From assembly GCA_963809815.1 (NCBI GenBank), contig CAWELM010000001.1, positions 1 through 64,000 on the forward strand: DNA of 64,000 nt. Direction: 5' to 3'. This document shows, piece after piece, positions 9,441-18,327 of this stretch. Numbering within the stretch: position 1 is the stretch's first letter; each line of letters begins with the position of its first letter. The stretch is from CAVVJA01 sp963809815 (lineage in GTDB: Bacteria; Actinomycetota; Actinomycetes; Mycobacteriales; Jatrophihabitantaceae). Below the pieces are notes generated by a model. It searched no databases. It saw only the letters and a program-made list of their open reading frames with translations, and was not told where the DNA came from. Both the position numbers and the translations under genes were made by a program.

Positions 9441-11912
9441 TCATGGCGCGGCGCCATGCGCCCTCGATTCGATCATCAGGCGAACTTCGTACGCCCGCTC
9501 GATCGCACGGTTCGTAACGACCGGTGCGAGCGTCCCGGAGCCGAGCCGGTCGTCGAGCTCGTCGAGGTACTCTTCGTCGACGCCTGTCAGCGGAAACAGG
9601 CTGCCCGCGGCGGCGAAGCCGAAGATCATTCCCCGTTGGCCGATCTCTGGCAGCGCGTCCAGGAACCGCCTCGGGTAAGGGGCAAGGACGCTGCCTTGGC
9701 CGGGACGCCAGAACGCTTGACCCACGGCGCCGAACGCGGCAACCGGCACGCTTGGTTCGTCAATGACCGCCCGCCACATCCGATCCTTGTCGCTCACGGA
9801 CGGGCGTGCAGCGCGAACGGCGAGCGCGCGAATCCACGCGTCCGGATCGGGATCCGCGGTTTCCAGCTCGGATATCTCGGTGTCATCCGCTTGGTCGAAT
9901 TCAGCCAGTCGGGTAAGGGCGCGCCATCGCAGGTCGGGCGTATCGGCGGCGACATCGAGCAGGTCGAAATGACTCGGTGTGATCGCCGTTCGGGCAAGCC
10001 CACGCAGGGCCGCCGCACGATGCTCCGGCCGGTCGCTGAGCTCGACGCAGACGTCCGCCAGCTCTTCGAGGAGCTGATCGCGAATCTGTTGCGGTACCCA
10101 CCACTCCGCGATCCTGATGGCTAGGTTCAGAAAGGATTCCAGCAGGAACTCGGCCGTTTCGATGCTAATGACGCTCCGCAACGACTGAACGATATCGACG
10201 GCTGGAGCGTCGCCAGCGATGAGCACATTCCAGGCCGTGGCGACCGCCACCGCCCGCGCCAGCGGTGTCGGCAGCATTTTCGCCTCCGCCAGTAGCTTCG
10301 CGATCGAGGTGGCATCTGCTGTGACGGTCGCGAACGTCAGGTTGTCATCGTTCACCAGCACCACGTCGGCGTCGCCAAGGTCTGGAAGCAACGTGCGCGA
10401 TCCGGCGACGGTGACGCGAAGGACCTCCGTTCGCAGCAGTTCGTCGTCATGTCGGCGGTACAGGCCGATATTCAACGCATGCGGGCGCGGTGGCACCCCG
10501 GGTGGGCCTTCGGCAGCGAGCAGGTCGCCATCCGCACTGCGCTCGAGACGAAGCCGGTCAACGCCGCCAATGCTCAGCCAGTCGTGCGCCCACTGATGCA
10601 AGTCCTGCCCGGACGCCGCACTGAGCTCGTCGACGAGTTCGTCCAGGGTCGTGTTCGTCCAGGCGTATCGAGCGAAGTAGGACCGCATACCCGCGACAAA
10701 CTTGTCTTCGCCGATGTAGGCCATCAGCTGATGTAGCACGGATGCACCCTTGGGATATGTAATGGTGTCGAAGGTGCCGGCCGCGGCCGCGACATCAGGT
10801 ACTCGTTGTCGGATCGGGTGCGACGCGGGCCCCTGATCGGCTAGATAAGCCTGCAATTGCCCGCGGGCCAAGTGTGCGGCCCACATGTTGGGGAACTCGG
10901 TTGTCGACGCCGCCGACCAATGAGCCGCGAACTCGGCGAACGCCTCGTTCAGCCACAGGTCGTCCCACCAGCGCATTGTGACGATGTTGCCGAACCACAT
11001 ATGCGCCATCTCGTGCAACAGGATCTTGGCGCGGTCACTGCGCTCGAACTCGGTCGGCTGGTGGCGATAGAGCGCAGCATCACTCCAGGTGACGCATCCG
11101 AAGTTCTCCATTGCGCCGGCGAACTCCGGCATGAAGGCCTGATCGTAGGTGAGTTGTGGAAACGGCATCTCGAACCGCTCCCCGAAGAATGCCAATCCTC
11201 GCTCAGTCAGTTCGAACAACTCCGGCGCATCCCGTTCCAACACAGAGCGCAACGAGGCCCGCGCGAACAACCCGAGGTCGTATCCGTCCCGCTGAGTGCG
11301 GACCTGGACGAGCGGGCCGGCGAGGACCACCACGTTGTAGGTCGATAGCGGCGGCGTCGCCGGAAACGTCCACGTAGCTATGGCACCGGATCGGCGGACG
11401 TCCGGCCGACCGCTGTTGCTCAACACCGTCCATTCAGCGGGCGCCAGCACCGTCAATCCGTGCGTCGCCTTCAGATCAGGCTGGTCGAAGCAAGCCCACA
11501 CGTACCGGCAGTCATCCGGCTCGAACGAAGTCCATGCGTACACGTTCCCGTCGGCTGGATCGACTGCCTTGTGCACCCCGAAATCCGTGGCGGTTTCCGG
11601 TTGCACCGACTCCACGACCAGCTCGTTCTGCTCCTTCAGATCGGTCAACCCAATTCGGCCCGGCGCGATCGCCGAAGCGGCGATCGATTCGTCATTAAGG
11701 CGCGCCGACACCACCTGCGCTGCACAGTCGACGAACGTCTGCGCGCCCGTGTCGTGGGATCGGAACCTGATGGTCGAGGAACACCGCACCTCGGAGCCAT
11801 CGACGAGTCCCGACAAGTCGACGACAACCTGGTATTCCTGTACAGAAATCAGCGCTGCGCGCGCCGCGGCCTCCGTCTGAGTCAAACTCGGCGTCGTCAC
11901 GTATCCGCTCAT
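9441..11912 (-). CDS. pepN: Aminopeptidase N, M1 zinc metallopeptidase
   Basis: An 823-residue member of the actinobacterial PepN group. It removes N-terminal amino acids from peptides in the cytoplasm. The exopeptidase signature GAMENFGCVTW is at about residue 265. The zinc site HEMAHMWFGN is at about 299, followed 18 residues later by NEAFAEF, giving HExxH-x18-E. The C-terminal half is the helical ERAP1-like domain. The start is ATG 11912 (MSGYVTTPSLTQTEAAARAAL), which matches the family N-terminus. An in-frame extension to 12017 would run through an intergenic repeat and is rejected. The GH16-like gene lies downstream on the same strand. Length is slightly shorter than the usual 850-870. 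Confidence 0.93.
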   Translation of the reverse strand: MSGYVTTPSLTQTEAAARAALISVQEYQVVVDLSGLVDGSEVRCSSTIRFRSHDTGAQTFVDCAAQVVSARLNDESIAASAIAPGRIGLTDLKEQNELVVESVQPETATDFGVHKAVDPADGNVYAWTSFEPDDCRYVWACFDQPDLKATHGLTVLAPAEWTVLSNSGRPDVRRSGAIATWTFPATPPLSTYNVVVLAGPLVQVRTQRDGYDLGLFARASLRSVLERDAPELFELTERGLAFFGERFEMPFPQLTYDQAFMPEFAGAMENFGCVTWSDAALYRHQPTEFERSDRAKILLHEMAHMWFGNIVTMRWWDDLWLNEAFAEFAAHWSAASTTEFPNMWAAHLARGQLQAYLADQGPASHPIRQRVPDVAAAAGTFDTITYPKGASVLHQLMAYIGEDKFVAGMRSYFARYAWTNTTLDELVDELSAASGQDLHQWAHDWLSIGGVDRLRLERSADGDLLAAEGPPGVPPRPHALNIGLYRRHDDELLRTEVLRVTVAGSRTLLPDLGDADVVLVNDDNLTFATVTADATSIAKLLAEAKMLPTPLARAVAVATAWNVLIAGDAPAVDIVQSLRSVISIETAEFLLESFLNLAIRIAEWWVPQQIRDQLLEELADVCVELSDRPEHRAAALRGLARTAITPSHFDLLDVAADTPDLRWRALTRLAEFDQADDTEISELETADPDPDAWIRALAVRAARPSVSDKDRMWRAVIDEPSVPVAAFGAVGQAFWRPGQGSVLAPYPRRFLDALPEIGQRGMIFGFAAAGSLFPLTGVDEEYLDELDDRLGSGTLAPVVTNRAIERAYEVRLMIESRAHGAAP

Positions 11913-11930
11913 GCACCCGACGATACTGCT

Positions 11931-12020
11931 GATGATCTTGGACTTATGAGCGTTCACGGGCAGCAAATCCCGTCCAACCGGTGATGATCTTGGGGCCGCC
12001 CGGCCCACAGCCGCCAAGAT
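11931..12020. repeat. Palindromic repeat family, two degenerate copies
   Basis: GATGATCTTGGACTT at 11931-11945 is the left arm of the dispersed repeat seen elsewhere in this window, here without a clear right arm. A second unit follows: ATCTTGGGGC at 11987-11996 pairs with GCCGCCAAGAT at 12010-12020, with one bulge. They lie upstream of pepN, between it and a plus-strand small gene. Confidence 0.6.
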
Positions 12021-12094
12021 GAGCCAATAGCTGGATCGGACGCAACCTCATGGTCTAGCGTCGCGAACCTGGCCCCGAGTCGGCGCTAACGGGC

Positions 12095-12328
12095 GTGGTT
12101 GCCGTCCCAGATACGCTGAGTCGCGTGCGTTGGGTCGGCCGCCTTGTCGGCTGGTATCTGCTGGTTGCTCTCGGCACGCGCATCGCCGAGACAGCGGGTT
12201 TAAGAATGTGTGGATGCGCCCGAGAATGCTGGTGTAAGCGTCCGCTGGTCAGCACATTCCGGTGGGTTTTCCCGTACGAACACCGACTACGCGATCCGGG
12301 CGAGCAAACTTCTCTGGCGGACGTATAG
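12095..12328 (+). CDS. Small membrane protein with CxC...CxC motif
   Basis: A 77-residue reading frame, or 67 residues from GTG 12125. A hydrophobic helix (VGRLVGWYLLVALGTRIAE) is followed by MCGCARECWCKRP, a compact four-cysteine CxC-x3-CxC arrangement, and then an aromatic/basic tail FRWVFPYEHR. The helix-then-cysteine pattern recalls small conserved actinobacterial proteins of unknown function, and the spaced cysteines could bind metal. This is recognition from memory without a database check. It has no strong ribosome binding site. It lies between divergent pepN and a VOC gene, ending 25 nt before the latter starts. It could be a chance frame. Confidence 0.45.
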   Translation: MVAVPDTLSRVRWVGRLVGWYLLVALGTRIAETAGLRMCGCARECWCKRPLVSTFRWVFPYEHRLRDPGEQTSLADV

Positions 12329-12353
12329 CCACGAGCAGAAGCGTGGAACATTG

Positions 12354-12758
12354 ATGATCTCGATTCAGCCCGAGCTATGGGTCGATCGCGGCGCGGAGGC
12401 TATCGCGTTCTACCAAGAGGCCTTCGACGCGAGGGTGCTGCATGTAGTCGGGAGCGGAGAGGACATCGTGGCGCAGTTGGCCGTGGGTGACGCAGCGTTC
12501 TGGATCGCGGCGACCGAGTCAGGCGGCGACCGGCTCGTCCCGCGGACCGTCGGTGGAAGGACCGGTCGCACGCTGCTGGTGGTCGAGGACCCGGACTCCA
12601 TATTCTCTCGAGCCGTGGCCGCCGGTGCGAGCGCTAAGTCCGCGGTTAGCGAAGAACACGGCTGGCGAGTGGGCCGGATCCTCGATCCCTTCGGTCACGA
12701 ATGGGAGATCGGTAAGCCGATCGTGCCGTGGCCGCCTACGAGCGCGACTCTTCGTTAG
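12354..12758 (+). CDS. VOC family / PhnB-like glyoxalase fold protein
   Basis: A 134-residue protein. The opening MISIQPELWVDRGAEAIAFYQEAFDARVLH is the typical PhnB-like glyoxalase start. The second module has VVEDPDSIFSRAVAAGASAKSAVSEEHGWRVGRILDPFGHEWEIGK, with the conserved RxxDPFGHxWxI strand. PhnB-like members lack a proven common reaction; the name comes from proximity to phosphonate genes in E. coli. The start at ATG 12354 was chosen because the frame upstream has no family similarity. A TTG directly before it is also possible. No operon partner. Confidence 0.82.
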   Translation: MISIQPELWVDRGAEAIAFYQEAFDARVLHVVGSGEDIVAQLAVGDAAFWIAATESGGDRLVPRTVGGRTGRTLLVVEDPDSIFSRAVAAGASAKSAVSEEHGWRVGRILDPFGHEWEIGKPIVPWPPTSATLR

Positions 12759-13069
12759 GCGCGGCCTGGTTTCCGTCAGGGATACGTGGATCGAGACCGC
12801 GTCCCAACAGACCGACCCAGGCTCGCTGCCACGCGGCAGCTCTAGTTGCGGGGGCAGCGAGTCCACTTCGAGGCTTCGTCGCCGACACACGCCGGTTCGC
12901 CGAACTGCTCGCCCTGTTCTGCGATCCGCCTAGCCGACGTGCCGCCCGGGCGGCAGCCGAGACGTTTCCGTGGGAGCCAAGCGTCCGATCGATGCGCGAC
13001 ATCCATGCGATCCCTGCTCACCGTACGGAAGTTCCAGTGGCAATGCAGCTGGTCGCGAGCTGAGATGGG
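12759..13069. other. 311-nt stretch without a recognised gene
   Basis: Both strands have open frames here, but none shows family similarity, a good start signal or a convincing amino-acid composition. No repeat of the dispersed family is present. It separates the VOC gene from the convergent small gene at 13070-13369. Confidence 0.5.
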
Positions 13070-13369
13070 TCAGGTGGGCGTCTGGCCCGTCACACTCGGC
13101 GGCTTCGCATGCGGCATGCTCCGGTCGGCGGGTGCTGGCGACTCGATCCCGGCTTCGAGGTCCGCGCGTGTGGCCCGCTCAACCAGAACCGGCACAAAGT
13201 CGCGCACAGGCCTGCCATCGAACGCCTCGTAGTGTCCGTTCACGACCGCCTCGAGGGCGTCCGGGGGCACTTCCGGGAATTGCTGGCGGAGCCGCTCCAC
13301 CACCCGGGCCATAGCCTCAGCTTCACCGCTTCCGTTCCGGCGCATATTTCGGCTGGTGGACCCGCTCAT
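13070..13369 (-). CDS. Small helical protein (three-helix bundle dimerization domain type)
   Basis: A 99-residue protein. The core VVERLRQQFPEVPPDALEAVVNGHYEAFDGRPVRDFVPVLVERATRADL matches the pattern of actinobacterial three-helix bundle dimerization domain proteins: an arginine-rich first helix, a short loop with FPEV, then H-x-x-F-x-x-x-P-[IV]-R-D-[FY]-V-P-[VI]-L. Such proteins are often near regulators, but their partner is unknown. Start ATG 13369 (MSGSTSRN) is preferred to an extension up to 13435. The last 30 residues are proline-rich and not part of the domain. Naming is from memory. Confidence 0.65.
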   Translation of the reverse strand: MSGSTSRNMRRNGSGEAEAMARVVERLRQQFPEVPPDALEAVVNGHYEAFDGRPVRDFVPVLVERATRADLEAGIESPAPADRSMPHAKPPSVTGQTPT

Positions 13370-13621
13370 GACGCCCTCCACGCACCGTTGATCTGGTTCC
13401 CACGGTCCTCGCACCAAAGGTAGTTGCGCCGTCAAGAAAGCGCAGACAAGGGTGGCGCATTCACAGGGCAGTGAAACATCCCGCGGGTCGTCGTGGCGTC
13501 GCTTACGACCCCGACGGCGATCCCGGCGAGCGCTTCCAACGTCCGCCGCGTCGAGAAGTCGGCGCCGACGATCGAGAGGTCGATCGTTCGGTCGCGCGTG
13601 TAGGTTGCATCTGGTGATGCC

Positions 13622-14323
13622 GTGGCGGCCCCGGTGACCACTGGTTCCGATCCGCCAACCGCGGCGGCGCCCATTCCCCGCCCAGTCTCAGCAGTGGCGG
13701 TACTGAGCGTCGCGGCGATCGTGATCGCACTGTCGGCCTGGTTGGCGACAGCCGAGAAACGTTGAGCGGGCGCAGACCGGCCTGGTCAGGTGGTTCAACG
13801 ATCCGCCACAGCCGGTTGCTGCGGTGTTCGCTGTGGTAAATCCGCAGTGTCGGCCAATACCCCTGACATTGTTGAGCGTTGCCTATGTCGGCTGGGTTCT
13901 CCTCACTGCAGGCCGGGCGGGCATGCGTCTCGAAATCGTGCGCGCGCTCGTACTCTCGCTGGCCCTGACGGAACTTATGGCCCGGTCATGAAGGATCTCG
14001 CCAACCAGCCGCGACCGTTGGCCGTGCTCGGCGACCTCGACACGCAAGGCTACCCCGTCGAACCTCTCGGCAATGCGTATCCCTCGGCGCATACAGCTCT
14101 GTTCGTCGGGGCGGCGTTTGCACTGTGGCCATGGATGCGGTGGCCGCAACGCATAGTCGCCGTGGCGATCGCCGTCTCGGTCGGGTGCAACCGGATCTAC
14201 ATTGGCGCGCACTGGCCGGTCGACGTCGTCGGGGGTGCCGCCATCGGGATGTTTGCCGGAGCCAGCACATGGCTCGTCGCGACCCGATGGCCGATCCGCA
14301 CTCCTACCACCCGCACGGCTTGA
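13622..14323 (+). pseudogene. PAP2 family phosphatase, two compensating frameshifts
   Basis: One phosphatase of about 233 residues is spread over two frames. From 13622 the first frame gives a transmembrane start AVLSVAAIVIALSAWLATAEK and then a stop. A second frame from about 13758 continues with ERAQTGLVRWFNDPPQPVAAV, PIPLTLLSVAYVGWVLLTAG and IVRALVLSLALTELMAR, ending at TGA 13991. The first frame resumes near 13988 with MKDLANQPRP, the PAP2 motif PSAHTALFVG (Ser-His) and RIYIGAHWPVDVVGGAAIG (Arg and His of the last motif). PAP2 enzymes dephosphorylate lipid phosphates at the membrane. All three catalytic motifs survive, so an indel pair or sequence error, not old decay, is likely. Confidence 0.72.
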
Positions 14324-14647
14324 CTGGCAGTCGTGGGTACACCGTCCGAGCGAGAACGCCGGGTCGGCTCGCCGTGCTGCGGCGCGATCGGCTGGACAGC
14401 AAGGCTCTTCTCGGCGTCGCCGCACAACAAACGGCGCGGCTGGAAGAATGTCGGCCCCGAATCTAGGAGACGCAGGCGAGCGACGGCATTGCCGCCCGGT
14501 ATCTGTCCGCCGTCACCTGACTACGCCAGAACGTCATCGACATGCACGCGGGCGTAGCCGCCCTATGTCACCAAACACATTCGACGCGGTAGATTGTGCC
14601 CCGGCACCGGCCGCATCCGCGGCGCGGACGCCGCCACGGGGGTATTC
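14324..14647. other. 324-nt stretch without a recognised gene
   Basis: No supported coding frame, palindrome of the dispersed family, or RNA gene was seen. A TTG start at 14594 could extend the next gene upstream by 18 residues but has no supporting signal. Confidence 0.4.
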
Positions 14648-15703
14648 GTGCCGAACAAGCGGGGTAAGTCGCGCGCGGCGGTCAGCCGGCCGCGACCGGT
14701 CCAGCGGGTCGCCGGTCGGGCCCGCGGCACGGGCCCGACCGCGGACAAACCGACGGCGGTGGAACGAGGGCGCAAGACGGTCGCCGGTACCGCCCGCGCC
14801 TGTGCTGCCCGGGCGGTCAGACGTAAGGGTTCCACCCAGTCGAAGGACCGCAAGCGCCCGTCCAGGCAACGCAAGGCATCCCCGGCAGCGGCCAAGCTGA
14901 AGCGGGCCAATGCCCGTCGCCGCACAGACCGTAGCCCGCTGCCACCACGGGTAACGTCCGCCTCGCCTGAGAAATCGACCCCGGCCGGACAGGTTGCAGC
15001 AATTGACGCCGCGTCTCCACGCGGTCAATTCGTTCCACCGGATTCGATCTCGGACGCTGCCAGGCCACCAGAGCCTCCGGTGGCGCGCCACCGGCTGGCG
15101 TACGACCGTCCGTCCTTCTTGCGTAAGGGTCCGAGGATAGCGTCGCTCGGCGTGGCGGCTGCGGCGATCCTTGGGGCCAGCGTCATCACGATGACGGTGC
15201 TTCATGGGGTACGTGGCGGCAGCTCTCCGGTCGGACACGTAGATCCTTCCCTCGCCGCCCCGGCGCCAGGCTCGCAGGCTGCACCCCGGACGCTCGGCGC
15301 AGCCCCCAGCCCGACGTCGAAGCGCGGATCAACGCATTGCGCGGGGTGTGCGTCGGCGCCCAATCCTGGCCCGGTTCTTCTTGGAGGTGACCTCCCCTCG
15401 TCGAGTCCGGCCGGAGCCCCCGGTACGTTCGGTGCTGCCTCCGACGTGGCCCCGCCCCTAGCCGGCGTCGGCAACACCGGTGCGCCGAGTTCCTCCGGTT
15501 CGTCCGTCACACCGCCGCGTACCAGCTCGAGCGTGCGGCCCACGTCCGCCTCACCGAGGCCGTCTTCTCGTACGCCCACGCCGACACCCACATCCAAGCC
15601 ACCGACCACAACTCCGACGACACCACACACGACGCCCGCCACTACGCCGGCAACCACTCCGCCCACGCCGACACCGACACCGACGCCCACCTCAACTCCG
15701 TGA
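14648..15703 (+). CDS. Basic membrane-anchored protein with Pro/Thr/Ser-rich exterior
   Basis: A 351-residue protein of unknown function. Residues 1-105 are strongly basic (KKRG-, RRKG-, RRRTDRS-like clusters). One transmembrane helix follows (IASLGVAAAAILGASVITMTVL, about 163-185). The remaining 165 residues are low complexity, moving from Ala/Pro/Ser to a terminal run of PTPT and TPATTP units. Orientation is probably N-in with a cell-wall-spanning stalk. It pairs in style with the lipoprotein at 976-1878 but is not homologous in its folded part. GTG 14648 follows GGGGG by 6 nt. Its stop overlaps a GTG start at 15700 by 4 nt, so the DUF664 gene behind it is translationally coupled. Confidence 0.62.
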   Translation: MPNKRGKSRAAVSRPRPVQRVAGRARGTGPTADKPTAVERGRKTVAGTARACAARAVRRKGSTQSKDRKRPSRQRKASPAAAKLKRANARRRTDRSPLPPRVTSASPEKSTPAGQVAAIDAASPRGQFVPPDSISDAARPPEPPVARHRLAYDRPSFLRKGPRIASLGVAAAAILGASVITMTVLHGVRGGSSPVGHVDPSLAAPAPGSQAAPRTLGAAPSPTSKRGSTHCAGCASAPNPGPVLLGGDLPSSSPAGAPGTFGAASDVAPPLAGVGNTGAPSSSGSSVTPPRTSSSVRPTSASPRPSSRTPTPTPTSKPPTTTPTTPHTTPATTPATTPPTPTPTPTPTSTP

Positions 15704-16220
15704 GTGACACTGTTCCAGCCGGGGGAGAACGCGCCGACCTGGTCCAAGCACTGGACCGACATCGTTTCTTCCTGCGCAACACCCTGCGAGGTTGACCGAC
15801 GAGCAGGCGGCTCAGCGCACGACCGTCAGTGAATTGACACTCGCCGCCCTCATCAAGCATGTCACCGTTACCGAACGACAATGCAGCCGCTTCATCATCG
15901 AAGGTCCGTCAGCCATGGGCGCGCCGGATGAGGAGCAGGCCATGTCTAACTGGCTAAATGGCTTCCGCATGCTCGAACGCGAGACGGTCAAGTCGTTGCT
16001 CATCGGGTACGAGGCCGTGACGCGTGAGACCGACGAGTTGGTCTCGTCGCTTCCCGACCTGGACGCCAGCCAGCCACTACCGTCGGCACCCTGGTTCGAA
16101 CCGGGCGCGAGATGGTCGGCGCGCCGCGTCTTCTTGCACATCATTGCCGAAACGTCGCAACACGCTGGGCACGCCGACATCATCCGCGAGTCACTCGACG
16201 GCGCGAAATCAATGGGCTAA
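15700..16220 (+). pseudogene. DUF664/DinB-superfamily protein, frameshifted
   Basis: GTG 15700 overlaps the previous stop (GTGA). It opens a frame reading ERADLVQALDRHRFFLRNTLRG and then TGA at 15793. The family continuation LTDEQAAQRTTVSELTLAALIKHV begins in another frame at 15792 and runs to 16220. Joined, they give the usual DUF664 length of about 170, ending with VFLHIIAETSQHAGHADIIRESLDGA. The DinB metal-site histidines (in LIKHV and QHAGH) are present. DinB-fold proteins include mycothiol- and bacillithiol-dependent enzymes; the substrate here is unknown. One missing base near 15790 explains the break. A shortened protein from TTG 15792 would lack the first helix. Confidence 0.72.
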
Positions 16221-16302
16221 AAGCTAATTCCCTGCTGGTCGACCCCAACCCAGTCGACCTGAAATCTGGCCGGCCGTCGAACCAGTCGCACCACCGCGGT
16301 CG

Positions 16303-16345
16303 TGATCTTGGACTTAATGCTTAGACAGCGATAAGTCCAAGATCA
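16303..16345. repeat. Palindromic repeat family, near-consensus copy
   Basis: Left arm TGATCTTGGACTTA (16303-16316) is perfectly complementary to TAAGTCCAAGATCA (16332-16345), with a 15-nt loop. It sits between the convergent 3' ends of the DUF664 gene and the secreted phosphoesterase. The stem is less GC-rich than its surroundings and no T-run follows. Confidence 0.8.
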
Positions 16346-16422
16346 TCTCGATCTGCGGGCTGGGAGACCAAGTCATACCCATCACCGACGTAACCCGCTC
16401 ATTGGTCCCGTTGCCTGCTCGG

Positions 16423-18114
16423 CTACTTCTTGTTTCCGCCGACGATTAACGCATGTCGCAGGTCGGTCACCTTCGCATCACGGCTGCTAAGCGGATCCAA
16501 CCCGTACGCATGCTCGATCGTGGCGAGGATCGACGTCGTGTCGTGCGCCTGGTGGTCGACTCCCGATTTGGTGAAGTTGGCGCCGATGATCAGCGTGGGG
16601 ATGCGCGTCCCAGGGCCGTACTTATCGTGTGGCCCGTCGGCCGCCGAGGACCCCTGCCCGGGCGGCGCGACGTGATCCCATTGGCCACCGAACTCGTCGT
16701 AAGTAACCAGGATGAGCGTCTTCTTGCCGTCTGGGCCGTCGAGAATGGATTTGAGCAGGTCGACCAGATGGCTATCACCGTTGTCGGTGCTCGCGTAGCC
16801 AGGGTGCTCGTTCTCTTCGCCGATCGGCTTGACGAACGAGACGGCCGGCAGCGTGCCCGCCCCTGCGGCGGCGACGAACTCGGTCTCGTCCCGCAGGTGC
16901 GTCCGCCCGGGCATGCCAGGCGCGTAGTTCTGGAAATAGTTGAGCGGCTGGTGGTGGAACTGGAACAGCGGATCCGCGTGACCAGCGACGGCGTCGTTCC
17001 ACCCACCGGCGTACCAGTTCCACGAGACGTTCTTGGCGGAGAGTTCATCTCCGATATTCGTCTCGTAGAACGGTTTCGAGGGATCGACGTCGTTGACGCC
17101 TGGTAGCACGTTCGCCCCAAAGGCACTTGGCTGCCAGGACGGCTGCATCGTGTTCACCGCGCTGTTGCCGCACGCGAAGCCTTGAACGGTCGTCGGTTGG
17201 CCGCAGGCCTGGGTAAGCGGCCCGTCGACGTACGCGACATTCGGATCAGGCTTGTACAGGGGGTAGCCGCTGTTCGGGAATCCGGCCGCGTCCAGAACGC
17301 TGTTCTTCCCCGCTGGTACGGCTGACTGCGAGGTGTCCCACCGCGGAGCTTGAGCCGCGACCAGGTACTGGTGATTGAGGAATGACCCGCCGAAAGCTGC
17401 CTGGAAGAAGTTGTCGGCGATCACATAGTTCGGCGCCCCGGCAGCGTGCAGATACTGGTAGACCGGCAGTTGCCTCGTGTCGTAGTGACCCTGGGTAAGC
17501 CCGGCGGCGTCACTTCCGGTCGAGTAGCGGTCCTGCATACCGCCGTCGAGCTGGTACTGCTCCTGATAAAAGCGGTGCACGATGTCGCGCGTGCACCCGC
17601 CCGGCAAGCCGGCTGGGTCGCCCTTCTCGACGCCGTTGCCTGCGAATACCGTCTTCGGCGGGCACGTCTTGTCTGCCGGCGCGATGTAGTCGTTGATCGA
17701 GAATGGCGCGCTCGAGGTGAAGTGGCTGTCGAACGCCGTACCGCGAGCTGTCGTGCTGGAGCAACCGGGTGACAGAAGTCCGGGGTGTTTCGTGCCGTCC
17801 AGCCAGGTGACAGTGGTTGTCGTCGTGACGAGGTTGTTGTCGTTCTGTAGCAAGCAGCCCAGTGGGGCACCGGACTGGTCGACCTGGGTAGTGCCCGCTT
17901 CCGCGTGACTCAGGCCGTTCACCTTCTGGTTGCCGACCTTGCCCCACAACCCGTATAGGTTGTCGAAGCTGTGGTTCTCCTCGTAGATCACGACCAGCTT
18001 CGAATACCCGTCGAGCGGGCTCGGCGGAGCCGCGATGGCTGCAGTGCTCGACAACCCAGTAGCGGCGATGACAACAACTGTGATAGCCGCCGCGAATATC
18101 GCCTTGCCTCGCAT
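16423..18114 (-). CDS. Secreted phosphoesterase (phospholipase C / acid phosphatase superfamily, PF04185)
   Basis: A 563-residue protein with a Sec signal peptide (MRGKAIFAAAITVVVIAATGLSSTAAIAA). The mature chain starts with the family signature LVVIYEENHSFDNLYG, whose Glu-Glu-Asn-His binds metal. It continues with NHQYLVAAQAP and later FVKPIGEENEHPG, ILVTYDEFGGQWDHVAPP (metal Asp and His) and RIPTLIIG. Members hydrolyse phosphate esters outside the cell, either phospholipids or soluble phosphomonoesters. This one looks closer to acid phosphatase/PLC-like proteins without the bacterial PLC C-terminal repeats. ATG 18114 has AGGGGAG about 7 nt upstream. No export partner is adjacent. A phosphate-scavenging role is inferred. 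Confidence 0.88.
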   Translation of the reverse strand: MRGKAIFAAAITVVVIAATGLSSTAAIAAPPSPLDGYSKLVVIYEENHSFDNLYGLWGKVGNQKVNGLSHAEAGTTQVDQSGAPLGCLLQNDNNLVTTTTTVTWLDGTKHPGLLSPGCSSTTARGTAFDSHFTSSAPFSINDYIAPADKTCPPKTVFAGNGVEKGDPAGLPGGCTRDIVHRFYQEQYQLDGGMQDRYSTGSDAAGLTQGHYDTRQLPVYQYLHAAGAPNYVIADNFFQAAFGGSFLNHQYLVAAQAPRWDTSQSAVPAGKNSVLDAAGFPNSGYPLYKPDPNVAYVDGPLTQACGQPTTVQGFACGNSAVNTMQPSWQPSAFGANVLPGVNDVDPSKPFYETNIGDELSAKNVSWNWYAGGWNDAVAGHADPLFQFHHQPLNYFQNYAPGMPGRTHLRDETEFVAAAGAGTLPAVSFVKPIGEENEHPGYASTDNGDSHLVDLLKSILDGPDGKKTLILVTYDEFGGQWDHVAPPGQGSSAADGPHDKYGPGTRIPTLIIGANFTKSGVDHQAHDTTSILATIEHAYGLDPLSSRDAKVTDLRHALIVGGNKK

Positions 18115-18298
18115 ACAACTGCTCCCCTCAGCTGATCATGTGCCGGGCGACGCTAGCCGGTCAGGATCCGATCGAGCTACAGCCACCACCAAACCGCAGG
18201 ATGACCACTAAGCAAAGGGGGTGAAGACGGGCTTAGTCCAGCCTAAGTACCGAATCGAGTTCGGATCGGCAACACTAACGCGTCCGACTCCTCGAATA

Positions 18299-18317
18299 GT
18301 GCCACAGTCTATGGCAC
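18299..18317. promoter_or_regulatory. Inverted repeat just upstream of the small HTH gene
   Basis: GTGCCA (18299-18304), 7-nt spacer, TGGCAC (18312-18317), ending 10 nt before the ATG at 18328. Its position suits an autorepressor site or a leaderless promoter overlap. No Shine-Dalgarno is present, so translation may start on a very short leader. Confidence 0.45.
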
Positions 18318-18327
18318 TGTTCGTGTC

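Noticed and set aside
11913..12017. N-terminal extension of pepN
   Set aside because: It passes through a repeat half and adds nothing like the family start MSGYVTTPS.
12728..13063. 111-residue plus-strand frame between the VOC and small helical protein genes
   Set aside because: It has no start signal, overlaps the end of the VOC gene and shows no recognisable domain.
15202..15762. Minus-strand frame rich in VGVGVGV
   Set aside because: It is the complement of the Thr/Pro repeat in the plus-strand membrane protein and an artefact of that composition.
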